Origin: Zhaonella formicivorans
GTDB taxonomy: Bacteria; Bacillota; DUOV01; Zhaonellaceae
DNA: 64,000 bases
Direction: 5' to 3'
Assembly: GCF_004353525.1 (NCBI RefSeq)
Contig: NZ_CP085524.1
Span: forward strand, 3,059,001-3,123,000
Below the pieces are notes generated by a model. That model saw only the letters and a program-made list of their open reading frames with translations, was not told the DNA's origin and made no database searches. Below, piece after piece: positions 46,136 to 54,711 of this stretch (position 1 is the stretch's first letter; each line of letters opens with the position of its first letter). Made by a program: the position numbers and the translations under genes.

Positions 46136-46143
46136 CCCCCGCT

Positions 46144-46182
46144 CGCCTAACTAAACTCGCCATTTTAATTAGGCGGGTTTTT
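46144..46182 (+). terminator. probable Rho-independent terminator
   Basis: CGCCTAA / TTAGGCG arms with an 18-base loop, followed by GGTTTTT, 9 bases after the S1-domain gene. Confidence 0.55.
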
Positions 46183-46247
46183 CAATTCACCGAAAGGGGG
46201 TGTGCGTTTATAAATAACCTCAGTGGAACAAGTAACATAAAAGTCCG

Positions 46248-46979
46248 GTGGTATCGAGTGCCGTCAAGGACAACAAACGGCCATTCATTTTTAGTCCCGG
46301 AAACCGAAAAAAACTGTATTATCTTTTGTATAAAATCGGCGTAATATCCGGTGGGCAGATACAGGCTCACCAGATACTGCACAAGTCGCCCAAAACTTCC
46401 CGCAAAATACTGGCAAAACTCAGAAGGGAGAACAAAATAGCGGAGCACACCTTAACGGTAGGTAGTAAAGACTATAAATTATACACCCTGGGCCCGGTTG
46501 GCGCAGCTGCCATAAAAGCCGAATACCGGCCGGACTATTGGTATGCTTACAGCGAAAGCGAAGCAATTCAGAAGTTGTTGACCCTGGAACTATATATCAG
46601 GCTGTGCGACTACCTTTCAGCCGATTTAAAGGTTGAGCCGGGCGAAAAGCCATACACATATACCTTCATACACGGTGACAAGACATACAATATAGGCGTA
46701 GTGTGGGACAACGCCGTAAGTTTCATGGAAACCTACCGCTGGTCGCCGCCAAAGGAGCGGGTAATCCTGATATGCCAAAACATCGACCAGCTAAATTGCT
46801 TGCTGGAATATTTGGAAGAATATACCCCCATAAGGGCGGCAACCAGGGAAAAACTGAAAGAAGGGCTGGTTTTTTATAAGCCGGAAAACGGAAAGTGGGT
46901 GCTGGATTTGCCGGACAAAAAAATAAAAGCAGGGCCTGCTGAAAAGAAAATAGTTAACAGACAGCGAATTTTAATTTAA
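46248..46979 (+). CDS. replication-relaxation-like winged-helix protein
   Basis: A 243-residue protein. Residues about 15-95 (LYYLLYKIGVISGGQIQAHQ, KTSRKILAKLRRENKI, YKLYTLGPVGAAAIK) form a winged-helix pattern typical of the replication-relaxation family found beside TraG-type genes in conjugative elements. The rest (about 105-225) resembles the family's C-terminal nuclease-like fold (TYNIGVVWDNAVSFMETYRW; ERVILICQNIDQL). The GTG start has only a weak binding site, so the start is uncertain. It is the last intact gene of the conjugative remnant. Confidence 0.6.
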   Translation: MVSSAVKDNKRPFIFSPGNRKKLYYLLYKIGVISGGQIQAHQILHKSPKTSRKILAKLRRENKIAEHTLTVGSKDYKLYTLGPVGAAAIKAEYRPDYWYAYSESEAIQKLLTLELYIRLCDYLSADLKVEPGEKPYTYTFIHGDKTYNIGVVWDNAVSFMETYRWSPPKERVILICQNIDQLNCLLEYLEEYTPIRAATREKLKEGLVFYKPENGKWVLDLPDKKIKAGPAEKKIVNRQRILI

Positions 46980-47013
46980 GGATTATGATGCCGTATCCTT
47001 TTAATAGGGAGTC

Positions 47014-47436
47014 AATCCCAAGTATCTAAAAAAGTATGAAAAACACCTGACCCGTTGGTAACATATCCTCTAACGCCGGAAAAAAGGCGGGAGACGGTGG
47101 GAGAAAGCCCGTCTGAAAGTGGCCAGACTGCATGAGAAGGTGGCCAGTTGCCGCAACGACTTCTTGCACAAGCTGTCCACCCGGCTGATACGCGAAAACC
47201 AAGTAATCTGCCTGGAGGACCTGCAAGTGCAGAATATGCAAAAGAACAACCATCTTGCAAAAGCAATTGCGGACGCTTCGTGGTCGGCATTCCGCACCAT
47301 GTTGGAATACAAGGCGGTATGGTATGGGCGTGCCATCGTTTTTGTGGGCAAAACCTTCCCTTCCAGCCAGCTTTGTTCCTGTTGTGACTATCGCAACAGG
47401 GAAGTAAAGGATTTGGCATTGAAGAGTGGATGTTGA
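47014..47436 (+). pseudogene. TnpB (IS200/IS605 type) remnant
   Basis: C-terminal part of a TnpB RNA-guided nuclease. In one frame it reads NPKYLKKYEKHLTRW, then two in-frame TAA codons (47059 and 47071), then [19 protein letters not shown] and [15 protein letters not shown] (RuvC Glu region), then [14 protein letters not shown], the first half of the zinc ribbon. After KDLALKSGC it stops; the second CxxC and catalytic Asp are lost by a frameshift. The N-terminal half is absent. No TnpA is nearby. Confidence 0.85.
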
Positions 47437-47886
47437 TGCCCACATTATATGACAGCCATTTGATAACCGTCAGTGGCGGTTTTCATGAAACGCCAAGTAA
47501 GGTTGCCAGTAGGTTAGACATTTTCGCCAATGGCGGTGGTCGTTTTTTTAAGGTACTGAATAGCCCACCTCTGTTGGTGGTGGGCTCAACATGTTAAAAT
47601 TTGTGAAAGTCCTCAATTACCATAAGCAACCCTTTCCAAACTTAGAAATATTCTTTCTATACATAACATATAGCCCCCCATAGCATGTAGCGCATTTAGC
47701 CGACCTCCAATAAAGGTGGGCTTTCCAATAACTTTACACATGACCACTGCCATTCCCCGCTTGCAACGCTATTTGGCATCCAATGACAACCACACTGACG
47801 TTATCAAGTGGCCACAAAATACAGTGAGTATCAACACCGAAAACGTACAAAAAACTGCATTTTTCTAGCTTAATGTTTCAAGTTTC
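47437..47886. other. 450-bp stretch without genes
   Basis: Contains the 3' remains of the TnpB element, including a hairpin AGCCCACC / GGTGGGCT (about 47552-47583) that could belong to the guide-RNA/right-end region of an IS605-type element, and AT-rich DNA. No reading frame was recognised. Confidence 0.4.
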
Positions 47887-48183
47887 TCAAATTAAAAACC
47901 TCGCCATAATTAAGGAGAAAAAAAGGAATGGTAAAGAAAAAGCAAATATCTTTGTACTAATATTACTTCTTCTTTGATCTTCATTTGTTTCACTATAGTT
48001 GTTAGCTCGGACTCTGTCACCCGTAATATGGGCACCAGAAAAGATACCTGCAATTAACATTCCACCGACTCCCAAAAACATAAGAATATTCATTGCTAAA
48101 TCCATCTTATTTAAACCCTTACCTATAATTAGTACCCCTATTGAAACAATAATACCTAATAATAAAGATTTAATATTGATCAC
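47887..48183 (-). CDS. DUF5316-like small membrane protein
   Basis: A 98-residue protein with three hydrophobic segments (about 5-22, 32-50 and 80-97). The motif SGAHITGDRVRANNYSETNE (about 49-68) resembles the conserved loop of DUF5316 proteins of bacilli and clostridia (GDRxRANxxSETxEDR). AGGAGGTGATCA precedes the ATG on the minus strand. The function of this family is unknown to me. It stands alone between mobile-element remnants. Confidence 0.7.
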   Translation of the reverse strand: MINIKSLLLGIIVSIGVLIIGKGLNKMDLAMNILMFLGVGGMLIAGIFSGAHITGDRVRANNYSETNEDQRRSNISTKIFAFSLPFLFFSLIMARFLI

Positions 48184-48297
48184 CTCCTAGTTTCTATTCG
48201 TAGTGTTAATTAATTTACACCAAAATAGATTCTAAAGTCTTATATATCGGGGGTTTCAAGTTTTTTTACAATAAAAAACAATAACACCCCCGTTTTT

Positions 48298-48366
48298 GGT
48301 ATAATTGAGTCGTTCAAAACAACAATCCACCAAAAGGAGAGTGTTATTGTTGAACTCAATTATACC
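48298..48366 (+). promoter_or_regulatory. IS promoter inside a hairpin that can hide the transposase ribosome-binding site
   Basis: Perfect 13-bp arms (48298-48310 and 48354-48366) enclose AAGGAGA (48334-48340) and the TTG start codons. The left arm contains the extended -10 sequence TGGTATAAT (48297-48305), so a transcript from this promoter begins inside the arm's far side and lacks it, whereas read-through transcripts from outside carry both arms and would sequester the start region. Confidence 0.6.
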
Positions 48367-49783
48367 ATTTTTGATACTATACAATCAATTTTTACTTAAA
48401 CAAATTCGCCAGTTACTTTTGTTTATCGTTAAAAATATTCCCTTAAAAACTCCTAAACAGGATATCACCAGCCCGAAGTATCGTAAGCTTACTGTGGACA
48501 GGCTCCCCATTATTAAACAGCCTGAAAAACTTGACTACAAGCAGCTGCTTAACGATTACAAGTCTAAGCATGGTAAAGAGCTTAAACCTGTTAAGTCCCG
48601 TGGGAAAAACCCTGTTTCTCCCGATGTTGTTTGCCACCGTTGCGGCGCCCCTCATACATACCTCTACGACAATACAGGAGGCCGTGGTCAGCTTTTATGC
48701 AAAGTCTGCGGGCTAAGGTTCAACAAAGATAAGAAGGACTTTAAAATCGGTGCACTTACTTGCCCTTATTGTGGCAGAATCCTTGAGAAAAAGAAGGAGC
48801 GCAAGCAATTTAATATCCACAAGTGTACGAACAAGAAATGTCCTTTTTATCTTCAGTCCCTTAAAAACCTTTCTCCGGAAGACCTGGAAGAATACAAGAA
48901 AGATAAGCATAAATTTAAGCTACACTACATCTACCGCGAGTTCACTGTCGACTTTTTTAAGGTCGATTTAAACAGTATGCCTAAAGGATCAGTCAATTTT
49001 ACTTTTCGTCACTTTTCTCCTCACATTCTTGGTCTTTGCCTGACCTATCTTGTAAACCTTGGGCTGTCCACACGGGCTACTTCCAGGGCCCTTTGGGAGA
49101 TCCACGGCGTTAAAATCTCTCATGTTATGGTCAGTAAATATGCCAAAACTGCTGCCGCTTTGGTTAAACCTTACGTTGATAATTTTGATTACAAACCCAC
49201 AAACTACCTGGCTGCTGATGAAACCTACGTTAAGGTCAGAGGCATCAAGCATTATGTCTGGTTTATTATGGATGCACTCAAAAAATCTATCTTGGGCTAT
49301 TGTGTATCTGATACAAGGGATGTAGGTCCTTGTATCCTGGCTATGCGTATGGCTTTTGCTAAGTTTAAAGATTTCCCCGCTCAAGCCCTAAAGTTTGTTG
49401 CTGATGGCTACTCTGCCTACAACGGTGCACAGCAGCAGTTCATGCTTAAAGACATGGATTTTAACCTTACGCAGGTATTCGGACTCACCAATGATGATCC
49501 TGTTTCGGAAGAATATCGCTGGCTTAAGCAAATTATTGAACGCCTTAACAGGACCTTTAAATTCTCCTATCAGGTGACAAACGGCTATGGTAGTGGGGAA
49601 GGCTCAAATACCCATGTGTCACTTTTTGTAGCCTATTACAACTTCCTGCGCCCACACTCCTATACTTACTGGCAGCCACTAAACTCTATTCCGGAACTTG
49701 AGTCTATCCCAAACATGCCTGCTAAATGGCAGAAGCTTATTGAATTATCACAGCAGCTTATCCTGTCACAGCAAACACCATAG
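48347..49783 (+). CDS. DDE transposase with zinc-ribbon N-terminal region
   Basis: Transposase of about 478 residues. A first part contains two Cys-rich zinc-finger-like motifs (CHRCGAPHTYLYDNT...CKVCG, and CPYCGRIL...CTNKKC). The catalytic core (about 245-440) is DDE-type, like IS240/IS6: ALWEIHGVKISHVMVSKY, LAADETYVKVRG (first Asp), FVADGYSAYNGA (second Asp) and IIERLNRTFKFS (Glu). It ends in RPHSYTYWQPLN, typical of integrase-like transposases. The start is TTG at 48347 or 48350, judged from AAGGAGA. The reading frame is intact, so it may still be active. Exact element ends were not found. Confidence 0.85.
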   Translation: MLNSIIPFLILYNQFLLKQIRQLLLFIVKNIPLKTPKQDITSPKYRKLTVDRLPIIKQPEKLDYKQLLNDYKSKHGKELKPVKSRGKNPVSPDVVCHRCGAPHTYLYDNTGGRGQLLCKVCGLRFNKDKKDFKIGALTCPYCGRILEKKKERKQFNIHKCTNKKCPFYLQSLKNLSPEDLEEYKKDKHKFKLHYIYREFTVDFFKVDLNSMPKGSVNFTFRHFSPHILGLCLTYLVNLGLSTRATSRALWEIHGVKISHVMVSKYAKTAAALVKPYVDNFDYKPTNYLAADETYVKVRGIKHYVWFIMDALKKSILGYCVSDTRDVGPCILAMRMAFAKFKDFPAQALKFVADGYSAYNGAQQQFMLKDMDFNLTQVFGLTNDDPVSEEYRWLKQIIERLNRTFKFSYQVTNGYGSGEGSNTHVSLFVAYYNFLRPHSYTYWQPLNSIPELESIPNMPAKWQKLIELSQQLILSQQTP

Positions 49784-49805
49784 AACAGGCGGTAGCACCC
49801 TTAAT

Positions 49806-49929
49806 CCTTCAACCTCTTATCTGCCCTTAAACATGCGGTTCAAAGACTGTCAAATGCCTTTCTTCGAAGGCAATGACCTCTTGACAGGCTTTGAATCCGC
49901 ATTGTTATGCTCTTCATAGAGGTTGGAGG
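49806..49929. repeat. long composite inverted repeat downstream of the transposase
   Basis: Three nested stems in 124 bases: outer 12-bp arms (49806-49817 / 49918-49929, one G-T pair), middle arms of about 21 bp (49832-49852 / 49881-49902, one mismatch and one bulge) and an inner perfect hairpin (49855-49872, TGCCTT / AAGGCA around CTTCG). It probably marks the right end or terminator of the insertion sequence. The rest of the gap to 50113 shows no gene. Confidence 0.75.
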
Positions 49930-50113
49930 TGTTTTGTTTTACTGTTCTTCTGGGCTATCTCGTTTTTCAGGTGACATTTTGGGTTTAGTCTGTCCCATAT
50001 ACTCCTTAAACTGCATTTTTCATAAGTTAGTTAACACTATCTTTCTATTATAATTATATTTTATTAGTGAAAAAAGGAATACAAGTCATAAACTTGTATT
50101 CCCCCTTAAATCA

Positions 50114-50836
50114 TCAGTAAGAATTCATAAATGAGAAATCCCAGGAAGAGGTTCCTCTATGAATAGTAACATTTTGTATGCATCCCATTTGGGTATTTAT
50201 ATCAGCTAAGACGAAGTCCCAATCAGAAGGGGTCGTATAACTAAATGTATTTATAGCAGGGTAAACCGGATGAACCTGTTCTATCCACCCCCAGCCGCCG
50301 TTACCGGAACTGGCTAATATAACTTCTCTATCGCTTAGTGACAGCTGTGAATCTAAAATTTGCCAGCCGCCTTCGGCTTTATACAGTTTAACCATTGCAA
50401 GCCCATTAGGGTCTGTACTCTTTTGCCAGTAAATGGTGTTATACGCTTTTACCCCATAAGAACCATCATAGTCATAATCGTATTTACTAGGAAGTTCAGC
50501 CACTGCTGCAAAATTTGTAGTTGCATAGGTTGTCACCGTCTTACCATCAGCATATTTTTTCTCTTCTAGCTTTTGTGTAGTGGAAAAAATATCAACTTTG
50601 CCTTCTTTTTTTGTTTTAACATTAACTACTTTGCTCTCATGTCTAAATGGTGCATTAATATCTGTAATTCCTTTTTGTGCTCGCTCAAAGAGTTTGTCCT
50701 TATCTTTAATTTCTTTTGCTGTAAACACAATTTCAGGGTTATCAACATTCTTGGCAAAACTTGCTGGTACTACAAATATTAAACCCATCAGAATAGCAAC
50801 ACTTAATATAAGTGATATTTTCTTAGTTAAATCCAT
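50114..50836 (-). CDS. secreted protein of unknown function
   Basis: A 240-residue protein with a clear signal peptide (basic start MDLTKKI, hydrophobic 7-25, cleavage after ASFA near residue 28). The mature part is polar and rich in Tyr, Thr and Lys, with aromatic-rich stretches YDYDYDGSYGVKAYNTIYW and GGWGWIEQVHPVYP. No Cys pair, repeats or catalytic motif that I recognise. A GAGGGGG site precedes the ATG. The AT-rich composition resembles its neighbours to 53000 rather than the core chromosome. It may be controlled by the ECF sigma factor nearby; that is speculative. Confidence 0.7.
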   Translation of the reverse strand: MDLTKKISLILSVAILMGLIFVVPASFAKNVDNPEIVFTAKEIKDKDKLFERAQKGITDINAPFRHESKVVNVKTKKEGKVDIFSTTQKLEEKKYADGKTVTTYATTNFAAVAELPSKYDYDYDGSYGVKAYNTIYWQKSTDPNGLAMVKLYKAEGGWQILDSQLSLSDREVILASSGNGGWGWIEQVHPVYPAINTFSYTTPSDWDFVLADINTQMGCIQNVTIHRGTSSWDFSFMNSY

Positions 50837-51048
50837 TCATAGTCCCCCTCTTGAAAAATTATATTAATTTAAATCATAATTTTTCACACAATCAACAGAA
50901 CCACCCCCCTTAATCATCTGAAAATTTACTCCTGCACATATAAGACAAACTAAAGCCCAAAAAGTTTTATTTTTTTTGGCAAAAAATAGAACTTTTTTTA
51001 AAGTTATTAGTCTTGATATCGAATTAAAATTTAAGGGGGAATTGATTT

Positions 51049-51447
51049 ATGAAAAAGGTAGTAGTATTAAGTATTACTCTTTTGGTTTTAATGCTGTGTA
51101 CCCAAGTGGCATTGGCAGCGGAAGAGGACAATTTAATAGTCGCGCCGGAAAGTTCTTCAGTGTTCATGGCCTATGATGCTTTGATTGACGCAACTTCTTC
51201 CAGTATTATTTGCGGCGTCTCGTCTGAACTTACTTACCCCACAAGCCAGTCGCTTTACATGGAACTGCAAAAATGGAACGGCAGCTATTGGGTTAAAGTT
51301 AAATCGTGGTCACGTTATGATACTGCTATGTCCCTGCAACTCAGGGAATCTTACCCAAAAAGCCCGGGTACATACAGGGTAACCGGCACTCACCAAGCAG
51401 CTGGTGAAACGAGATACTCTTATAGCCCCATTAAAATTATCGATTAA
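51049..51447 (+). CDS. small secreted protein of unknown function
   Basis: A 132-residue protein with a signal peptide (MKKVVVLSITLLVLMLC..., cleavage after ALA near residue 24). The mature part (about 108 residues) looks like a beta-sandwich: MELQKWNGSYWVKVKSWSRY, then SPGTYRVTGTH. These short repeats of Trp/Tyr strands resemble secreted proteins of Gram-positive bacteria whose function is not known. AAGGGGGAA precedes the ATG, and a terminator follows at once. Confidence 0.7.
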   Translation: MKKVVVLSITLLVLMLCTQVALAAEEDNLIVAPESSSVFMAYDALIDATSSSIICGVSSELTYPTSQSLYMELQKWNGSYWVKVKSWSRYDTAMSLQLRESYPKSPGTYRVTGTHQAAGETRYSYSPIKIID

Positions 51448-51448
51448 A

Positions 51449-51473
51449 AAAGGAAGCCCTAGCGGCTTCCTTT
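51449..51473 (+). terminator. Rho-independent terminator
   Basis: Perfect 10-bp arms AAAGGAAGCC / GGCTTCCTTT around a 5-base loop, directly after the secreted-protein stop codon. The AT-rich gap that follows (to 51733) holds no recognisable gene. Confidence 0.8.
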
Positions 51474-51733
51474 ACGCTATTTTAGTTTTTAAGCATTCCT
51501 GGTTCTACAATATTAACATCACACCGATTACAACATTTTTTATGTCTTTATGTTATTAGATATTATTCAATTTAACCGATAAACATATAGTCTGTTTTAG
51601 AGGAGTTGCGTTATAGAACAATTTGAACATTAAACAATTAATTATTTTTTTGCTTTAGTTATAATAATTCCAAGAAAAATCTTTATAGAAGACAAGGTAA
51701 TAAATAAAACGTTTTTTGTGCCCCGGGTTTTTT

Positions 51734-52459
51734 TCACTTTAAATTTTTTATTATTTCTAACAGAATCTCCTGTTCAATAAAATTGGCTGACAATGTGTAC
51801 TTAATTCCGTTATAAGTCCATTTAGCAGAAAGGGAATTATCGATTTTTAGCAAAGTAATATTTTTATTATCTAATTTAATATTCTCAACCTCAACATTTT
51901 CCGGAACAAAAGTGTTCCTTTTCTCCTCACCGGCGGAATTTTCCTGTACTAAAGACAGAAATTTGTTGTCGGCCCCTGTATAGGTCATTTTTACAAGGGC
52001 TAAAGGATAATTATTTATTATTACCTCTATTTCAGGGCTATTTTCAAAGTCGGAAGGTAAATAGGTTGGTTTAACGAGGTGGAAAATAGTCATTCCCTGG
52101 GCTTCCTCAAAAGTCAGACCCGTATACCTACCATTTTCCGCGGTAACATTCTCTTGTTCAGTAATAATAGTAATATTATTTTCATCTTTTCCAATCCATT
52201 CATATATTTCATTTTTAAAAGCAGTAACTTTTTGATTCTGAATGGAAAAGAGTATAATAATCGCTGCAGCCACAACTAACGCTAGCCTTTTACGATTTTT
52301 TTTATGGTCTGTTTTATGCTTGGATTCTCTAACCTGCACTCTTTTTTCAAAATTTGCCCAGGCCACGTTAACATCAGGCATACCTTGTTCTGCTTCCACT
52401 TCTAATTCCTTTAAAGCTGCGGCAATTATTCTATCCATCTGATCGCTATTTTTCCTCAT
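51734..52459 (-). CDS. anti-sigma factor-like membrane protein (DUF4367-type)
   Basis: A protein of about 241 residues. The cytoplasmic N-terminus (1-70) is charged and helical, suited to hold a sigma factor; a membrane helix follows (about 78-95, LALVVAAAIIILFSI), and an external domain (about 100-240) with TFEEAQGMTIFHLVKPTYLP and TLLKIDNSLSAKWTYNGIKY, like the DUF4367 domain found in anti-sigma partners of ECF factors. It overlaps the sigma gene by 14 bases. The start is probably ATG at 52459; an ATG 15 bases further upstream is the alternative. Confidence 0.8.
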   Translation of the reverse strand: MRKNSDQMDRIIAAALKELEVEAEQGMPDVNVAWANFEKRVQVRESKHKTDHKKNRKRLALVVAAAIIILFSIQNQKVTAFKNEIYEWIGKDENNITIITEQENVTAENGRYTGLTFEEAQGMTIFHLVKPTYLPSDFENSPEIEVIINNYPLALVKMTYTGADNKFLSLVQENSAGEEKRNTFVPENVEVENIKLDNKNITLLKIDNSLSAKWTYNGIKYTLSANFIEQEILLEIIKNLK

Positions 52460-53003
52460 TATCACCACACCCATAATTCATATTACAGCTCTTATCATTC
52501 TGAAAAGAAAGCATTTTAGCTAAAAGTTTTTTAGCCCTGTACAAGGAAGATTTCACCGTTCCCACTGGTTTCCCTATCTGTTTACTAATTTCCTGGTCCT
52601 GGAGTTTCATGTAGTATTTTAGTATTATGACTTCTTTTAACTTGGGAGGCAATTGAGTCACGGCCTCTTTTACGGCATCAATTTGCTCATTAATAACTAA
52701 GACATCCGAAAGGTCATTTGAGTTCCAGTTATTTTGTTCAAAATAATCTAGTACTGCTTCTTCATCTATTGGTACTATCTTTTGGTTTCTCCGGTATAAT
52801 GAAATGGCTTTATTGGTTGCTATTGAAATAATCCATGAACTGAATTTTGCGGGATCTTTTAGGGTATATATTTTCTCGTATGCTGTCGTAAAAGTTTCCT
52901 GGGTTACTTCTTCTGCCAATTCATGGTTTCTCAGGATCATATAACAAGATGTATACACTTTTTTATAATAAGTCATATATAAGACTTTAAAATGATCGCT
53001 CAT
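52446..53003 (-). CDS. ECF sigma factor
   Basis: Extracytoplasmic-function sigma-70 factor, 185 residues. Region 2 (about 10-80): LYMTYYKKVYTSCYMIL, LAEEVTQETFTTAYEKI and FSSWIISIATNKAISLYRR. Region 4 (about 115-170): AVTQLPPKLKEVIILKYYM, ISKQIGKPVGTVKSSLYRAKK, the HTH that reads the -35 element. CGGGGAGCAAAC precedes the ATG. The 50-bp direct repeat begins 12 bases upstream of the start, so its promoter must lie in or beyond the mobile DNA. Confidence 0.93.
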   Translation of the reverse strand: MSDHFKVLYMTYYKKVYTSCYMILRNHELAEEVTQETFTTAYEKIYTLKDPAKFSSWIISIATNKAISLYRRNQKIVPIDEEAVLDYFEQNNWNSNDLSDVLVINEQIDAVKEAVTQLPPKLKEVIILKYYMKLQDQEISKQIGKPVGTVKSSLYRAKKLLAKMLSFQNDKSCNMNYGCGDNEEK

Positions 53004-53014
53004 GTTTGCTCCCC

Positions 53015-53064
53015 GTTATTTGGAAAGTAAAAAGGAACTAGGCCACATTCTTCCCGCATTTTAG
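53015..53064. repeat. 50-bp direct repeat flanking the IS110 element, copy 1
   Basis: Identical over 50 bases to 54712-54761, in the same orientation (starts GTTATTTGGAAAGTAA, ends CCCGCATTTTAG). The two copies bracket the IS110-type transposase and its non-coding flanks. Confidence 0.95.
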
Positions 53065-53200
53065 TACGAAAATAAATTTGAAATATTCTTTAACAACTGC
53101 ATATGGCAACCAGGATAACCCGTAAAAAGGTAATAATTAACTAGCCAATGCAGATCTTGCATCAGTGAAATTAATTCTTTTGGAAAAACCATTGTAGCTG

Positions 53201-54448
53201 TTAAGCAACCTCGTGGGGTTCTATCACCTCCAGACCTAGTTTCTTAGCTTCAGCAATAATCCTTTTAACTCGGAACTTTTCCTGTTTTTGTTTGGCTTTT
53301 TCAAAGGATGTTTCATCGTAATCAGCATCATTTTTTAACAGGTTGTATATTATTACGAGAACTTTTCTGGCTAATGCAACAAGAGCTTTTTTGGCGCCAC
53401 GGCGTTGTTTGATTTTCCAATACCAGGATGATAAGTAGCTTTGACGTATTCGGGTGATGCACCAAGCAACTTCACATAGGATCCGTTTTAAATAGGTGTT
53501 ACCGTTGGTGGTACGAGTGGACTTTTTTTTTCCTGCACTTTCATTGTTACCGGGGCTTAAGCCCGCCCAGGAACAGATATGTTCAGCGGTTTTAAAACGA
53601 CTCATATCAATTCCGATTTCCGCCAAAATGGCTGCTGCTGCAGTTTTATCAATGCCCGGTATGCCGTCTAGTTGCTCTAGTTGTCTTTGATACTGAGCCA
53701 GTTTTTCTTCTAAGTTTTGCTCTACTTGACGGAGATGCTCGTAATGCTGATCTAGCCAACCTAACAATAGCTTTAGAAACTCTCTTTGATGAACATCCAT
53801 TTTGCCATTGACAGCCTGTTTGATCTCATGGAGCTTATTCTTAGCACGCCCCTTTACAAAATTCTCTACTTCCCGGGCGGATATTTTCCCATGGTGGCTA
53901 AGATGATCCATAATCGCCCGGCCCGATACGCCGAAGATATCGGTCAGGAAGGTAGAGAGCTTAAAGCCGCAGCTTTGTAAGTGTTTTTCGATCCGGTTTT
54001 TCTGTGACGTAATTTCCTCGATGATACTTTTGCGGTACCGGGTCAGATTACGGAGTTCCCGGATTGGTTTGGAGGGAACAAAACTTCCTTCTAATAATCC
54101 GGCACGCAAAAGGGTAGCTATCCATTCGGCGTCCTTCATGTCGGTCTTTTTACCGGGTACATTTTTCATATGCCGGGCATTGGCAACAATCAAAACCATA
54201 CTGCCGTCAAAGGCTTCTTCCAACACGTTATATACAGGCTGCCAATAGATGCCGGTGCTTTCCATTGCAACATGCCGACAGTTCTCATTTTCTAGCCAAA
54301 CTTTCATTTCATCTAGCCCGGCAAGAAGGGTGGAAAAGGTGCGGATGGTTTTAACCGGTTCCCCGTCAACATTGCCTTTTAATAGGCAGGCTACAACCGT
54401 TTCTTTGTGGACATCAAGACCACAACATATTTCCAGGATGTCTTGCAT
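53201..54448 (-). CDS. IS110-family transposase (DEDD recombinase)
   Basis: Recombinase of 415 residues. N-terminal DEDD domain: CCGLDVHKETVVACLLKG (first Asp), VAMESTGIYWQPVYNVLE (Glu), KTDMKDAEWIATLLRAG (Asp pair). The C-terminal Tnp20 domain has LDGIPGIDKTAAAAILAEIG, CSWAGLSPGNNESAGKKKS and TTNGNTYLKRILCEVAW with the conserved Ser (GNNESAGK). The ATG at 54448 follows AGGAGTGAGTT; the frame continues upstream but only through non-family sequence. It is intact. Members of this family are guided by a bridge RNA from their own non-coding end. Confidence 0.93.
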   Translation of the reverse strand: MQDILEICCGLDVHKETVVACLLKGNVDGEPVKTIRTFSTLLAGLDEMKVWLENENCRHVAMESTGIYWQPVYNVLEEAFDGSMVLIVANARHMKNVPGKKTDMKDAEWIATLLRAGLLEGSFVPSKPIRELRNLTRYRKSIIEEITSQKNRIEKHLQSCGFKLSTFLTDIFGVSGRAIMDHLSHHGKISAREVENFVKGRAKNKLHEIKQAVNGKMDVHQREFLKLLLGWLDQHYEHLRQVEQNLEEKLAQYQRQLEQLDGIPGIDKTAAAAILAEIGIDMSRFKTAEHICSWAGLSPGNNESAGKKKSTRTTNGNTYLKRILCEVAWCITRIRQSYLSSWYWKIKQRRGAKKALVALARKVLVIIYNLLKNDADYDETSFEKAKQKQEKFRVKRIIAEAKKLGLEVIEPHEVA

Positions 54449-54711
54449 GTAACTCACTCCTGCTCCAAAGAATTTCAGGGATGATTGCTCGAGAAATAAA
54501 GATTTTAGTACCCGTGCTGTTCCCAAGTCCTTAAGAACAAGGGGCGACAATTGGCTGTGCTCAAAAGCAATCAAGTTAGGTTATTTAACGAGGTTATACC
54601 ATCAAAATAAAATCAACCTTTGTCCCTGATAATTTCAATGTAGCAAAAAATCCAACCTTTGCAATAACTTAGCTAATTTTCATGATTGGTTGTGCCTTCC
54701 AGGCATGGGTG
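54449..54711 (-). ncRNA. candidate bridge RNA region of the IS110 element
   Basis: The 263 non-coding bases upstream of the transposase start, within the element. In known IS110 elements the bridge RNA is encoded here. I did not fold it or find the target- and donor-binding loops, so this is by position only. Confidence 0.35.

Larger units (their letters stand above)
53065..54711 (-). mobile_element. IS110-family element (interval between the 50-bp repeats)
   Basis: This 1647-bp interval holds one IS110-type transposase with 136 bases after its stop codon and 263 bases before its start. Size and layout match IS110 elements. No inverted ends were seen, as usual for the family. The true ends may lie a few bases inside or outside this interval. 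Confidence 0.75.

Noticed and set aside
47437-47640. A functional guide RNA for TnpB
   Set aside because: The TnpB frame is broken by two stops and a lost C-terminus, so only remnants of a guide region could be present; no complete fold was identified.
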